Source of the DNA: Bufo bufo | Taxonomy: Eukaryota > Chordata > Amphibia > Anura > Bufonidae | DNA: 64,000 bases | NCBI RefSeq assembly: GCF_905171765.1 | Contig: NC_053390.1 | Span: 209,689,359-209,753,358, forward strand | Direction: 5' to 3' | Translations under genes and position numbers: made by a program | Shown: piece after piece, positions 34,420 through 43,803 of the stretch | Numbering within the stretch: position 1 is the stretch's first letter | Layout: the number at the start of each line of letters is the position of its first letter | The notes under the pieces: model-generated | Told to the model about the DNA's origin: nothing | Databases searched by the model: none | What the model saw: only the letters and a program-made list of their open reading frames with translations

Positions 34420-34432
34420 TTAGGACCAAGCC
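34420..34432 (+). promoter_or_regulatory. gypsy-2 primer-binding site, self-priming type
   Basis: Directly after the 5' LTR lies TTAGGACCAAGCC rather than a tRNA-type TGG start. AGGACCAAGC (34422-34431) is the exact reverse complement of GCTTGGTCCT at the predicted RNA 5' end. This is the arrangement of Tf1/sushi elements, whose RNA folds back to prime minus-strand synthesis. Confidence 0.65.
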
Positions 34433-35422
34433 ATGAGTTCTGACGGTACAGGGCCATACTCGCTACCCATGCTGGTTGCCAGACTTGATCAGCAGGATCA
34501 CCTGTTGGGTCGGTTCGCTGTGGCGTTGCAAACCCTGCTTGAACGCACGGCTCATTTCGCTCCCGTTGCCGATGGGTCGGTTGTCGCTCCTACTGCCGCT
34601 CCGGTTGTTGGGCCAGAGTCTACCCCGACACCTGTTGTTGCGCCTGCGGTGTTTCGGGGTATGACCGGTTCTGCCCCTCTTCCACAGCGCTTTGGGGGAG
34701 AGCCAACTCAGTGCCGAGGTTTCCTTAACCAGGTGGGCATTTATTTCGAGTTGCTGCCACATGCCTTTCCTACTGAGAGATCAAAGGTGGGCTTCTTGAT
34801 CTCGCTGCTCTCGGACAGGGCCTTGGCCTGGGCCAGCCCTTTATGGGAGAACAACAATCGGGTGGTTGCCGAGTTTTCCGGTTTTGTTGCTTCTCTTCGG
34901 AAGGTATTCGATGTGCCGGCTCGTGCTGCCTCTGCCGCAAAGCTCCTCATGTCCATCAGACAGGGTTCACGATCCGTAGCTGAATACGCCATTGAGTTTC
35001 GTACCCTGGCAGCAGAGGTGGGCTGGAATAATGAGGCTCTGGTCGCTGCTTTCTCTCATGGTCTCTCGGATGCCTTGAAGGATGAGGTTGCAGCTAAGGA
35101 CCTACCAGTGGAGCTCGAGTCTCTTATTTCTTTCCTGATTTTGATTGACACCAGACTCAGGGAGAGACCTTCCTTTAAGGAGAGCCTGCGGAGGTCTTCT
35201 AACAGATTGGCGCCTACGTTTGCTGTCCCACCCGTGCCTCCCTCTCCTCCCACGCCTCCTGGGGATGACTTGTCTGGGGGTGAACCCATGCAGCTGGGGT
35301 TTGCTCGCCTGTCCAAGGGGGAGAGGGTACTCCGGAGACGCGAGGGTCGATGCATGTACTGTGGTCTCGGTGGGCATTTTCGGTTGGCATGTCCGAACCG
35401 TCCGGGAAACGCTCGTACCTGA
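34433..35422 (+). CDS. gypsy-2 gag, 329 aa
   Basis: The start is MSSDGTGPYSLP, 13 bases after the LTR. The N-terminal half has a leucine-rich segment and a Pro/Val-rich linker. The retrotransposon-gag domain follows (FLNQVGIYFELLPHAF, ALAWASPLW, SRSVAEYAIEFRTLA). The C-terminus has a Pro-rich stretch, the MQLG motif, and one CCHC zinc knuckle, CMYCGLGGHFRLACP, at residues 307-321. Gag forms the particle and packages the RNA. The frame overlaps pol at 35350-35422 with pol in the -1 frame. No obvious slippery heptamer was identified, so how pol is expressed is open. Confidence 0.92.
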   Translation: MSSDGTGPYSLPMLVARLDQQDHLLGRFAVALQTLLERTAHFAPVADGSVVAPTAAPVVGPESTPTPVVAPAVFRGMTGSAPLPQRFGGEPTQCRGFLNQVGIYFELLPHAFPTERSKVGFLISLLSDRALAWASPLWENNNRVVAEFSGFVASLRKVFDVPARAASAAKLLMSIRQGSRSVAEYAIEFRTLAAEVGWNNEALVAAFSHGLSDALKDEVAAKDLPVELESLISFLILIDTRLRERPSFKESLRRSSNRLAPTFAVPPVPPSPPTPPGDDLSGGEPMQLGFARLSKGERVLRRREGRCMYCGLGGHFRLACPNRPGNART

Positions 35423-38400
35423 GATCCTGTCGGGGGCAGATCTTGGGTGGAGTCTCCTCGTCCCCGGTTTCCCGTGTTGACAAACCACTGATCACTGTTG
35501 TCCTCTCCTGGGTCGGGGGCTCGGTGACGACCCAGGCGTTGGTGGACTCTGGTGCTGGTGGTTTGTTCATTGATAGTGTGTTCGCTGCCGCCAATTCCAT
35601 TCCTCTGCAGGCTCGAGGTTCCCCACTGGCTCTTGAGGCGATAGACGGCAGACCCCTTCTGTCGTCACACGTGACTCATGAGACCCTTCCAGTGGGGATA
35701 GCCATTGGTGCCGTTCACAGAGAGTCGGTCTGCCTCCAGGTTATTTCGTCTCCACACTACTCGGTGGTCTTGGGGTACCCCTGGCTCCAGAAGCATAATC
35801 CGACTTTCGATTGGAGATCGGCCGAGATCCTCTCGTGGTCACCGCAATGTGGGGCTAGTTGCATCCATGGGTCTGTCAAGTTGCTGTGTACTTCCTCGGA
35901 CTCTCTGTTGCCTCCTGAATACGAGGAGTACCGGGATGTATTCGATAAGGTGCGCGCGGTTGCCCTACCTCCGCACCGCCCATACGATTGTGCCATAGAG
36001 TTACAACCTGGTGCCGTTCCTCCTCGTGGCAAAGTCTATCCACTGTCGGTAGCGGAGAATGAGGCCATGGAGGAGTACGTGAGGGAGGCGCTTTCACGCG
36101 GACACATTCGCAAATCCTCGTCCCCGGCAGGGGCTGGATTTTTCTTTGTGAAAAAGAAGGGCGGTGAGTTGAGGCCTTGCATCGATTACAGGGGTCTCAA
36201 TCGCATCACGATCAAGAACGCTTACCCGATACCCTTGATTTCCGAGCTGTTCGATCGCCTTAAAGGGGCCACGGTCTTTACCAAACTCGACCTGAGGGCG
36301 GCATATAACCTGGTAAGGATCAAGGCGGGCGATGAGTGGAAGACCGCGTTTAACACCAGGACCGGTCATTATGAATCCTTGGTTATGCCCTTTGGGTTGT
36401 GCAATGCGCCCGCAGTCTTTCAGGAATTCATCAACGATGTTTTCCGTGACCTGTTGCAGCAGTGTGTGGTGGTCTATTTGGATGACATCTTGGTATATTC
36501 TGAATCCATGGAGGCCCACATTCTAGATGTCAGACGAGTGTTGCAACGGTTACGAGAGAACAAGCTGTTCGGTAAGCTTGAGAAATGCGAATTTCACCGA
36601 TCCCAGGTAACCTTCTTAGGTTACATCATTTCCGCTGAGGGGTTCTCCATGGATCCTGAGAAGGTTTCGGCTGTCTTACAGTGGCCCCAGCCCAGTGGTC
36701 TTCGTTCCCTGCAGCGCTTTTTGGGCTTCGCCAATTATTATCGGAAGTTCATCAGGGACTTTTCCATGCTGGCCAAGCCTCTCACGGATCTGACCAGGAA
36801 GGGCAGTAATTCCCAGGTCTGGCCGCCTGAGGCCATCCGAGCTTTTGAGGCCCTAAAGTCCGCTTTTGTGTCGGCTCCGATTCTGTCGCATCCCAACCCT
36901 GGGTTGCCCTTTGTCCTCGAGGTGGACGCGTCTGAGACGGGAGTAGGCGCCCTTCTGTCTCAGCGTAGAACACCAGAGGGTCCTCTGCTTCCTTGTGGGT
37001 TTTACTCCCGGAAACTGTCTTCCGCGGAGTGCAACTATCAGATTGGTGACAGGGAGTTATTGGCCATCGTGCAGGCCCTTAAAGAATGGAGGCACTTGCT
37101 CGAGGGTTCGGTGGTTCCGGTTCTCATCCTGACGGACCATAAGAATCTGACCTACCTTTCTGAGGCCAAGAGATTGACACCACGTCAGGCCAGATGGGCT
37201 CTGTTCTTGTCACGTTTTAATTACGTGGTCTCCTACCTACCCGGTTCCAAGAACATCAGGGCGGATGCCCTATCACGGCAGTACTCCGAGCTGTCCAGGG
37301 AGGAGTCGATTCCGACTTCGGTCATACCTCCGAATCAGATCCTGGCCGCCATTCGCACCAGCCTGACCTCTCCCCTGGGTGAGCAGATTTTGGCGGCTCA
37401 ATCTGGTGCTCCCTCTGGGAGACCCAACGGCAGATGTTTTGTGCCTGAGGAGTTGCGCACTCGGTTGTTGCGAACCTACCATAACTCCAAGACCGCGGGG
37501 CATCCTGGAAAGAATCAGCTGTCCTGGGCTGTTTCACGTCTGTTCTGGTGGCCTTCCCTACGTTCCGACATCGCCGCATATGTAGCGGCATGCTCCGTTT
37601 GTGCCCAGAGTAAGTCCCCTCGGCACCTTCCGTTGGGCCTTCTGCAACCCATAGCCACCGGGGAGCGCCCATGGTCACACCTGGGGATGGATTTCATTGT
37701 GGACCTCCCTGCATCCCGAGGCCATACGGTCATTCTCATGATTGTGGATCGGTTTTCCAAAATGTGCCACTGTGTTCCTCTCAAGAAGTTACCCTCTGCA
37801 CAAGAGTTGGCCACGATTTTTGCCAGGGAGGTCTTCCGGTTGCACGGTTTGCCCAAGGAGATTGTGTCGCATCGGGGGAGTCAGTTTGTGTCCAGGTTCT
37901 GGCGCGCCTTTTGCTCCCAGTTGGGGATTCATCTCTCCTTCTCCTCGGCCTACCACCCTCAGTCCAATGGGGCCGCAGAACGATCCAATCAGGCCTTGGA
38001 GCAATTCCTTCGTTGCTATGTCTCCGATCACCAAGACAATTGGGTTGACCTTCTGCCTTGGGCTGAGTTTGCCAGGAACACGGCGGTGAACTCTTCCTCT
38101 GGGACGTCTCCCTTCATGGCCAATTATGGGTTCCAACCTGCCGTGTTACCGGAGGTATTCTCTCCCCAGGATATTCCGGCTGTGGAGGATCACCTTTCCG
38201 TCCTACGTGCTTCTTGGGTACAGATCCAGAAGTCCCTTGAGGCCTCTGCGCAGCGCCAGAGACTCCAGGCTGATCGCAGACGAGCGCCTGCTCCTTCCTA
38301 CCATGTCGGAGACCGTGTATGGTTGTCCACCCGCAACCTCAACCTTCGAGTGCCCACTCCCAAGCTGGCGCCTCGCTTTGTTGGTCCCTTCCGAGTGCTT

Positions 38401-38691
38401 CGCAGGGTAAACCCGGTAGCCTATGCCCTTGCGCTTCCTCCTGGCATGCGGATCTCTAACGTGTTTCATGTCTCCCTGTTGAAGCCACTGGTGTGTAATC
38501 GTTTCACTTCCTCGGTTCCTCGGCCTCGTCCGGTCCGAGTGGGCAATCATGAGGAGTATGAGGTGAGCAATATCCTGGACTCACGCCTGGTCCGCGGTCG
38601 GGTGCAGTTTTTGGTCCATTGGCGTGGTTATGGTCCAGAGGAGCGTTCCTGGGTTTCCTCCGCAGATGTCCATGCTCCTGCCTTGCTCTGA
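35350..38691 (+). CDS. gypsy-2 pol polyprotein, 1113 aa, integrase catalytic Asp replaced by His
   Basis: Domains in order: aspartic protease (DSGAG at residues 66-70); reverse transcriptase (FFFVKKKGG, KLDLRAAYNLVRI, YLDD at 376-379); RNase H (EVDASETG with D526, and TDHKNLTYL); and an integrase with an HHCC zinc domain near residues 710-755. The catalytic core follows: D781 in GMDFIVD, then SHRGSQF where the family has Asp (residue 841 is His, codon CAT at 37870-37872), and E877 in NGAAERSNQ, with 35 residues between. The C-terminus has a chromodomain at about residues 1068-1103 (EEYEVSNILDS, HWRGYGPEERSWV), which in chromoviruses directs insertion to particular chromatin. The frame is fully open. 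The loss of the second catalytic aspartate should block integration by this copy. Translation probably begins by frameshift from gag; the ATG at 35350 only marks the open frame. Confidence 0.93.
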   Translation: MHVLWSRWAFSVGMSEPSGKRSYLRSCRGQILGGVSSSPVSRVDKPLITVVLSWVGGSVTTQALVDSGAGGLFIDSVFAAANSIPLQARGSPLALEAIDGRPLLSSHVTHETLPVGIAIGAVHRESVCLQVISSPHYSVVLGYPWLQKHNPTFDWRSAEILSWSPQCGASCIHGSVKLLCTSSDSLLPPEYEEYRDVFDKVRAVALPPHRPYDCAIELQPGAVPPRGKVYPLSVAENEAMEEYVREALSRGHIRKSSSPAGAGFFFVKKKGGELRPCIDYRGLNRITIKNAYPIPLISELFDRLKGATVFTKLDLRAAYNLVRIKAGDEWKTAFNTRTGHYESLVMPFGLCNAPAVFQEFINDVFRDLLQQCVVVYLDDILVYSESMEAHILDVRRVLQRLRENKLFGKLEKCEFHRSQVTFLGYIISAEGFSMDPEKVSAVLQWPQPSGLRSLQRFLGFANYYRKFIRDFSMLAKPLTDLTRKGSNSQVWPPEAIRAFEALKSAFVSAPILSHPNPGLPFVLEVDASETGVGALLSQRRTPEGPLLPCGFYSRKLSSAECNYQIGDRELLAIVQALKEWRHLLEGSVVPVLILTDHKNLTYLSEAKRLTPRQARWALFLSRFNYVVSYLPGSKNIRADALSRQYSELSREESIPTSVIPPNQILAAIRTSLTSPLGEQILAAQSGAPSGRPNGRCFVPEELRTRLLRTYHNSKTAGHPGKNQLSWAVSRLFWWPSLRSDIAAYVAACSVCAQSKSPRHLPLGLLQPIATGERPWSHLGMDFIVDLPASRGHTVILMIVDRFSKMCHCVPLKKLPSAQELATIFAREVFRLHGLPKEIVSHRGSQFVSRFWRAFCSQLGIHLSFSSAYHPQSNGAAERSNQALEQFLRCYVSDHQDNWVDLLPWAEFARNTAVNSSSGTSPFMANYGFQPAVLPEVFSPQDIPAVEDHLSVLRASWVQIQKSLEASAQRQRLQADRRRAPAPSYHVGDRVWLSTRNLNLRVPTPKLAPRFVGPFRVLRRVNPVAYALALPPGMRISNVFHVSLLKPLVCNRFTSSVPRPRPVRVGNHEEYEVSNILDSRLVRGRVQFLVHWRGYGPEERSWVSSADVHAPALL

Positions 38692-38746
38692 GCCTTCCAC
38701 GCACGCTTCCCTCAGAAACCGTTTTTTGCTCCGCGGAGGAGGGGCC

Positions 38747-38762
38747 CTTGAGGGGGAGGTAC
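38747..38762 (+). promoter_or_regulatory. gypsy-2 polypurine tract
   Basis: CTTGAGGGGGAGGTAC lies immediately before the 3' LTR, where plus-strand DNA synthesis is primed. Confidence 0.8.
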
Positions 38763-39219
38763 TGTCATGGTCTTACCTTCTTGCTGTTCTCCTTCGTTTG
38801 ACATGTGCTGGCGGCCATCTTGGTTTCTGGGTTTCTTGTAGCCTTCCACCCTGCGGCTCCTCCTTCCCTCTGGGAGGAGCTGGATGCCTAGCTCATATAT
38901 ATAGGAGGTCTGTGGCTTCAGTTCCTTGCTTGGTCCTCCTGTGTTCACATGCTTCTAAGACTGCTGCTGCTTCTGGTTCCTGATCCTGGCTTCGTCTGAC
39001 TACCCTGCTGGTTCCTGATCCTGGCTTCGTCTGACTACCCTGCTGGTTCCTGATCCTGGCTTCGTCTGACTACCCTTCTGGTTCCTGATCTCTGGCCTCT
39101 CAAAGACTCTGCTTCGGTTTCACCATTCGTTTGGACTTTTGCTTTACAGCTTTATTTTCAATAAACCTTCTTATTTTCACTTATCTCTTGTTGTACGTCT
39201 GGTTCATGGTTCCGTGACA
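38763..39219 (+). repeat. gypsy-2 3' LTR
   Basis: 457 bases, identical to the 5' LTR apart from one base deleted in AATAAAGCC and one substitution near 39199. Confidence 0.95.
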
Positions 39220-40127
39220 ATAACTACCCCACAAGTGACCCCATTTTGGAAAGAAGAGACCCCAAGGTATTTCGTGATGGGCATAGTGAGTTCATAGAAC
39301 TTTTTATTTTTTGTCACAAGTTAGTGGAATATGAGACTTTGTAAGAAAAAAAAAAACATCATTTTCCGCTAACTTGTGACAAAAAATAAAAAGTTCTATG
39401 AACTCACTATGCCCATCAGCGAATACCTTAGGGTGTGTACTTTCCAAAATGGGGTCATTTGTGGGGTGTTTGTACTGTCTGGGCATTGTAGAACCTCAGG
39501 AAACATGACAGGTGCTCAGAAAGTCAGAGCTGCTTCAAAAAGCGGAAATTCACATTTTTGTACCATAGTTGTAAACGCTATAACTTTTACCCAAACCATT
39601 TTTTTTTTACCCAAACATTTTTTTTTTATCAAAGACATGTAGAACAATAAATTTAGAGCAAAATTTATATATGGATCTCGTTTTTTTTGCAAAATTTTAC
39701 AACTGAAAGTAACAAATGTCATTTTTTTGCAAAAAAATCGTTAAATTTCGATTAATAACAAAAAAAGTAAAAATGTCAGCAGCAATGAAATACCACCAAA
39801 TGAAAGCTCTATTAGTGAGAAGAAAAGGAGGTAAAATTCATTTGGGTGGTAAGTTGCATAGTTGCATGACCGAGCAATAAACGGTGAAAGTAGTGTAGGT
39901 CAGAAGTGTAAAAAGTGGCCTGGTCTTTCAGGGTGTTTAAGCACTGGGGGCTGAGGTGGTTAAAGGACCTGCTGAGATCATTTCAGTAATCGTCTTGTTA
40001 ACTCAGGTGAGAATGTTGACGAGCACAAGGCTGGAGATCATTATGTCAGGCTGATTGGGTTAAAATGGCAGACTTGACATGTAAAAGGAGGGTGATGCTT
40101 GAAATCATTGTTCTTCCATTGTTAACC

Positions 40128-41133
40128 ATGGTGACCTGCAAAGAAACGCGTGCAGCCATCATTGCGTTGCATAAAAATGGCTTCACAGGCAAGGATATTG
40201 TGGCTACTAAGATTGCACCTCAATCAACAATTTATAGGATCATCAAGAACTTCAAGGAAAGAGGTTCAATTCTTGTTAAGAAGGCTTCAGGGCGTCCAAG
40301 AAAGTCCAGCATGCGCCAGGATCGTCTCCTAAAGAGGATTCAGCTGCAGGATCGGAGTGCCACCAGTGCAGAGCTTGCTCAGGAATGGCAGCAGGCAGGT
40401 GTGAGCGCATCTGCACGCACAGTGAGGCGAAGACTTTTGGAAGATGGCCTGGTGTGCAAAGAAGCCACTTCTCTCCAAAAAAAACATCAGGGACAGATTA
40501 ATCTTCTGCAGAAAGTATGGTGAATGGACTGCTGAGGACTGGGGCAAAGTCATATTCTCCGATGAAGCCTCTTTCCGATTGTTTGGGGCATCTATAAAAA
40601 GGCTTGTCCGGAGAAGAAAAGGTGAGCGCTACCATCAGTCCTGTGTCATGCCAACAGTAAAGCATCCTGAGACCATTCATGTGTGGGGTTGCTTCTCATC
40701 CAAGGGAGTGGGCTCACTCACAATTTTGCGAAAAAACACAGCCATGAATAAAGAATGGTACCAAAACACCCTCCAACAGCAACTTCTTCCAACAATCCAA
40801 CAACAGTTTGGTGAAGAACAAAGCATTTTCCAGCACGATGGAGCACCGTGCCATAAGGCAAAAGTGATAACTAAGTGGCTCGGGGACCAAAACGTTGACA
40901 TTTTGGGTCCATGGCCTGGAAACTCCCCAGATCTTAATCCCATTGAGAACTTGTGGTCAATCCTCAAGACGCGGGTGGACAAACAAAAACCCACTAATTC
41001 TGACAAACTACAAGAAGTGATTATGAAAGAATGGGTTGCTATCAGTCAGGAATTGGCCCAGAAGTTGATTGAGAGCATGCCCAGTCGAATTGCAGAGGTC
41101 CTGAAAAAGAAGGGCCAACACTGCAAATACTGA
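40128..41133 (+). pseudogene. Tc1-1 transposase, one frameshift
   Basis: The start is MVTCKETRAAIIALHKNGF at 40128, with a helix-turn-helix pair (GKDIVATKIAPQSTIYRI, then a GRPRKSS hook and a second helix set). The frame is lost near 40455-40460, just before KKPLLSKKN, by an indel. The catalytic part continues in the next frame to the stop at 41131-41133. The triad blocks are FSDEASF, HDGAPCHK and NPIENLW (DDE), and all acidic residues are kept. Tc1 enzymes cut and paste the element at TA sites. Only the single frameshift separates this from an open gene, so the element is not very old. It must predate piggyBac-2, which sits in its 5' UTR. Confidence 0.9.
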
Positions 41134-41311
41134 CTCTTTGCATAAATGTCATGTAATTGTCGATAAAAGCCTTTGAAACGTATGAAGTGCGTGTAATTAT
41201 ATTTCACTACATCACAGAAACAACTGAAACAAAGATCTAAAAGCAGTTTAGCAGCAAACTTTGTGAAAACTAATATTTGTGTCATTCTCAAAACTTTTGG
41301 CCACGACTGTA

Positions 41312-41538
41312 TATGTGAATGATCCCCAATCAGACCGCACCAGTAGGCTGAAGAACAGCTTTTACCCCAAAACAATCAGTCTCCTAAATGCTCGGAGATT
41401 ATTGCCCCTTCCTAGGATAGAAACTACTACAGACTGAAAGTGACTGCTGCATTCGTGAACCCATGATGATCTCTTGTCTGCAGTGGTGTCTGAATCAGTG
41501 TGTATATATACTCATAAGCACTTGCTACTTTGCTCTTG

Positions 41539-41540
<2 letters not shown>
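41312..41540 (+). mobile_element. LINE 3' fragment (L2/CR1/Rex-like), first part
   Basis: The segment AAGAACAGCTTTTACCCCAA encodes KNSFYPK and is followed by a leucine-rich stretch, a motif common at the C-terminus of such LINE pol proteins. The probable continuation at 43154-43328 ends in AATAAAGGCATC and TCTTA repeats. Classification is tentative. Confidence 0.4.

Positions 41541-41569
<29 letters not shown>
41541..41569. repeat. AT microsatellite
   Basis: About 29 bases of alternating A and T, into which Tc1-2 inserted at TA (41568-41569). The right side keeps GTATATATAT from 43151. Confidence 0.9.
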
Positions 41570-41572
<3 letters not shown>

Positions 41573-43151
41573 TGCTCAAAAAAATAAAGGGAACACTTAA
41601 ACAACACAATGTAACTCCAAGTCAATCACACTTCTGTGAAATCAAACTGTCCACTTAGAAAGCAACACTAAGTGACAATCAATTTCACATGCTGTTGTGC
41701 AAATGGGATAGACAACAGGTGGAAATTATAGGCAATTAGCAAGACACCCCCAATAAAGGAGTGGTTCTGCAGGTGGTAACCACAGACCACTTCTCAGTTC
41801 CTATGCTTCCTGGCTGATGTTTTGGTCACTTTTGAATGCTGCCGATGCTTTCACTCTAGTGGTAGCATGAGACGGAGTCTACAACCCACACAAGTGGCTC
41901 AGGTAGTGCAGCTTATCCAGGATGGCACATCAATGCGAGTTGTGGCAAGAAGGTTTGCTGTGTCTGTCAGCGTAGTGTCCAGAGCATGGAGGCGCTACCA
42001 GGAGACAGGCCAGTACATCAGGAGACGTGGAGGAGGCCGTAGGAGGGCAAAAACCCAGCAGCAGGACCGCTACCTCCACCTTTGTGCAAGGAGGAACAGG
42101 AGGAGCACTGCCAGAGCCCTGCAAAAGGACCTCCAGCAGGCCACAAATGTGCATGTGTCTGCTCAAATGGTCAGAAACAGACTCCATGAGGGTGATATGA
42201 GGGCCCGACGTCCACAGGTGGGGGTTGTGCTTACAGCCCAACACCGTGCAGGACGTTTGGCATTTGCCAGAGAACACCAAGATTGGCAAATTCGCCACTG
42301 GCGCCCTGTGCTCTTCACAGATGAAAGCATGTTAACACTGAGCATATGTGACAGACGTGACAGAGTCTTGAGACGCCGTGGAGAACGTTCTGCTGCCTGC
42401 AACATCCTCCAGCATGACCGGTTTGGCATTGGGTCAGTAATGGTGTGGGGTGGCATTTCTTTGGAGGGCCGCACAGCCCTCCATGTGCTTGCCAAAGGTA
42501 GCCTGACTGCCATTAGGTACTGAGATGAGATCCTCAGACCCCTTGTGAGACCATATGCTGGTGCGGTTGGCCCTGGGTTCCTCCTAATGCAAGACAATGC
42601 TAGACCTCATGTGGCTGGAGTGTGTCAGCAGTTCCTGCAAGACGAAGGCATTGATGCTATGGACTGGCCCGCCCGTTCCCCAGACCTGAATCCAATTGAG
42701 CACATCTGGGACATCATGTCTCGCTCTATCCACTGACGTCACGTTGCACCACAGACTGTCCAGGAGTTGGCAGATTCTTTAGTCTAGGTCTGGGAGGAGA
42801 TCCCTCAGGAGACCGTCCGCCACCTCATCAGGAGCATGCACAGGCGTTGTAGGGAGGTCATACAGGCACGTGGAGGCCACACACACTACTGAGCCTCATT
42901 TTGACTTGTTTTAAGGACATTACATCAAAGTTGGATCGGCCTGTAGTGTGTTTTTCTACTTTAATTTTGAGTGTGACTCCAAATCCAGACCTCCATGGGT
43001 TGAAAAATTTGATTTCCATTTTTTTATTTTTGTGTGATTTTGTTGTCGGCACATTCAACTATGTAAAGAACAAAGTATTTCAGAAGAATATTTAATTAAT
43101 TTAGATCTAGGATGAGTTATTTTTGTGTTCCCTTTATTTTTTTGAGCAGTG
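41570..43151 (+). mobile_element. Tc1/mariner transposon (Tc1-2), 1.58 kb
   Basis: The ends CACTGCTCAAAAAAATAA at 41570 and its inverse ending at 43151 are flanked by TA at 41568-41569 and 43152-43153. The family differs from Tc1-1 in both ends and transposase. Confidence 0.93.
41822..42892 (+). pseudogene. Tc1-2 transposase with three in-frame stops
   Basis: One frame runs from ATG at 41822 (the true start may be [14 protein letters not shown] slightly downstream) to the stop at 42890-42892. It is interrupted by TGA at 42521, TGA at 42734 and TAG at 42785. The N-terminal helix-turn-helix ([19 protein letters not shown]) is followed by a GRPR-like basic hook and the catalytic blocks FTDESML, QDNARPHVA and DLNPIEHIW. 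The frame is otherwise undamaged, so decay is by point mutation only. Confidence 0.9.
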
Positions 43152-43153
43152 TA

Positions 43154-43328
43154 TATATATGCTGTGAACTGTGAATAGTAATGCTTTCTAGTGTAATGCT
43201 TTAGTTTAAATGTCAGTTCTTGTTCCTCTGTCCATGGCATCTAGGATTGCTCCAAACAACATTTCATTGTATTGTACATTGTATTACATTGTATTGTACA
43301 GTGCCAATAAAGGCATCTTATCTTATCT
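43154..43328 (+). mobile_element. LINE 3' end with TCTTA tail, second part
   Basis: The sequence GTGCCAATAAAGGCATCTTA followed by repeated TCTTA looks like the 3' end of a LINE split by Tc1-2 from 41312-41540. The family is uncertain. Confidence 0.4.
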
Positions 43329-43470
43329 TAGATTAGACATCAGGAAGTTCCCCAATTAGCCCTCAGATCAGACCTCTATGTGAATTACCCTCATTCATAC
43401 CTCAGATCAGACCTCTATGTGAATTACCCTCATTCATACCTCAGATCAGACCTCCATGCTCAGATAAGAT
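43329..43470. repeat. minisatellite, right part
   Basis: Units containing CCTCAGATCAGACCTCTATG and GAATTACCCTCATTCATA, about 46 bases long, are related to the tract at 27766-27972. Confidence 0.75.
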
Positions 43471-43803
43471 AAAAAATACAACTTACCTCTCCTTCTTAGG
43501 ATGCCGCTGCAGCTCTTCACATCCAGCGCTCTTATTCTTCTTCCTGCCGCATACTATGCTGTGACTTGATGCGCACAGCGTGAGGTCACAGAGCACCGAA
43601 GTCCTCATGCTATGTGCTGTCACAGCACAGCGATCGGCTAAGGAAGACCAGGAAATGGTAATTACAGAGCCCGGGGAGCACTGCATTTACCGCTTCCCAG
43701 TCCTCCGGTACTAATGAGAGCTTCCATAATGGAAATGTCCATTAGTATTCGCCCCTTAAGACGAACTGATAGGAGTGTATCTTATAGGGCAAAAAAAACG
43801 GTA

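Larger units (their letters stand above)
33962..39219 (+). mobile_element. young chromodomain Ty3/gypsy retrotransposon (gypsy-2), 5.26 kb
   Basis: The 5-bp duplication ATAAC lies at 33957-33961 and 39220-39224. LTRs of 458 and 457 bases differ by one indel (AATAAAGCC against AATAAACC) and one substitution (TACGTGTGG against TACGTCTGG). Gag and pol frames are both open. The layout and the chromodomain place it with chromoviruses of the Tf1/sushi kind. It lies inside the inverted-repeat array of piggyBac-2 and splits one arm. Confidence 0.95.
28174..39959 (+). mobile_element. piggyBac transposon copy 2 (piggyBac-2), nearly intact, carrying gypsy-2
   Basis: The ends CCACCTCCGGACCGC and GGGCTGAGGTGG are flanked by TTAA at 28170-28173 and 39960-39963. 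Without gypsy-2 it is about 6.5 kb, close to copy 1 (6.7 kb). It inserted in the 5' UTR of Tc1-1. The transposase at 29119-31071 is open. Confidence 0.93.
27975..41309 (+). mobile_element. Tc1/mariner transposon (Tc1-1), carrying piggyBac-2
   Basis: The ends CAGTCGTGGCCAAAAGTT at 27975 and its inverse ending at 41309 are flanked by TA at 27973-27974 and 41310-41311. Removing the nested piggyBac leaves about 1.55 kb, the normal length for Tc1. The transposase lies at 40128-41133. Confidence 0.92.
27683..43803. mobile_element. old DNA element with TACCGTATT ends, host of the central nest
   Basis: The left end TACCGTATTATTCGCCCTAT at 27683 and the right end, whose reverse complement is TACCGTTTTTTTTGCCCTAT, ending at 43803, form an imperfect inverted pair. 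Inside are minisatellite tracts at both sides (27766-27972 and 43329-43470), Tc1-1 with its contents, a LINE tail, and Tc1-2. A diverged relative with the same minisatellite lies at 50636-52260. There is no coding content of its own. Confidence 0.6.

Noticed and set aside
36094..38136. Long frames overlapping gypsy-2 pol on the other strand and in other frames
   Set aside because: No motif of any known protein. They are shadows of the pol frame.
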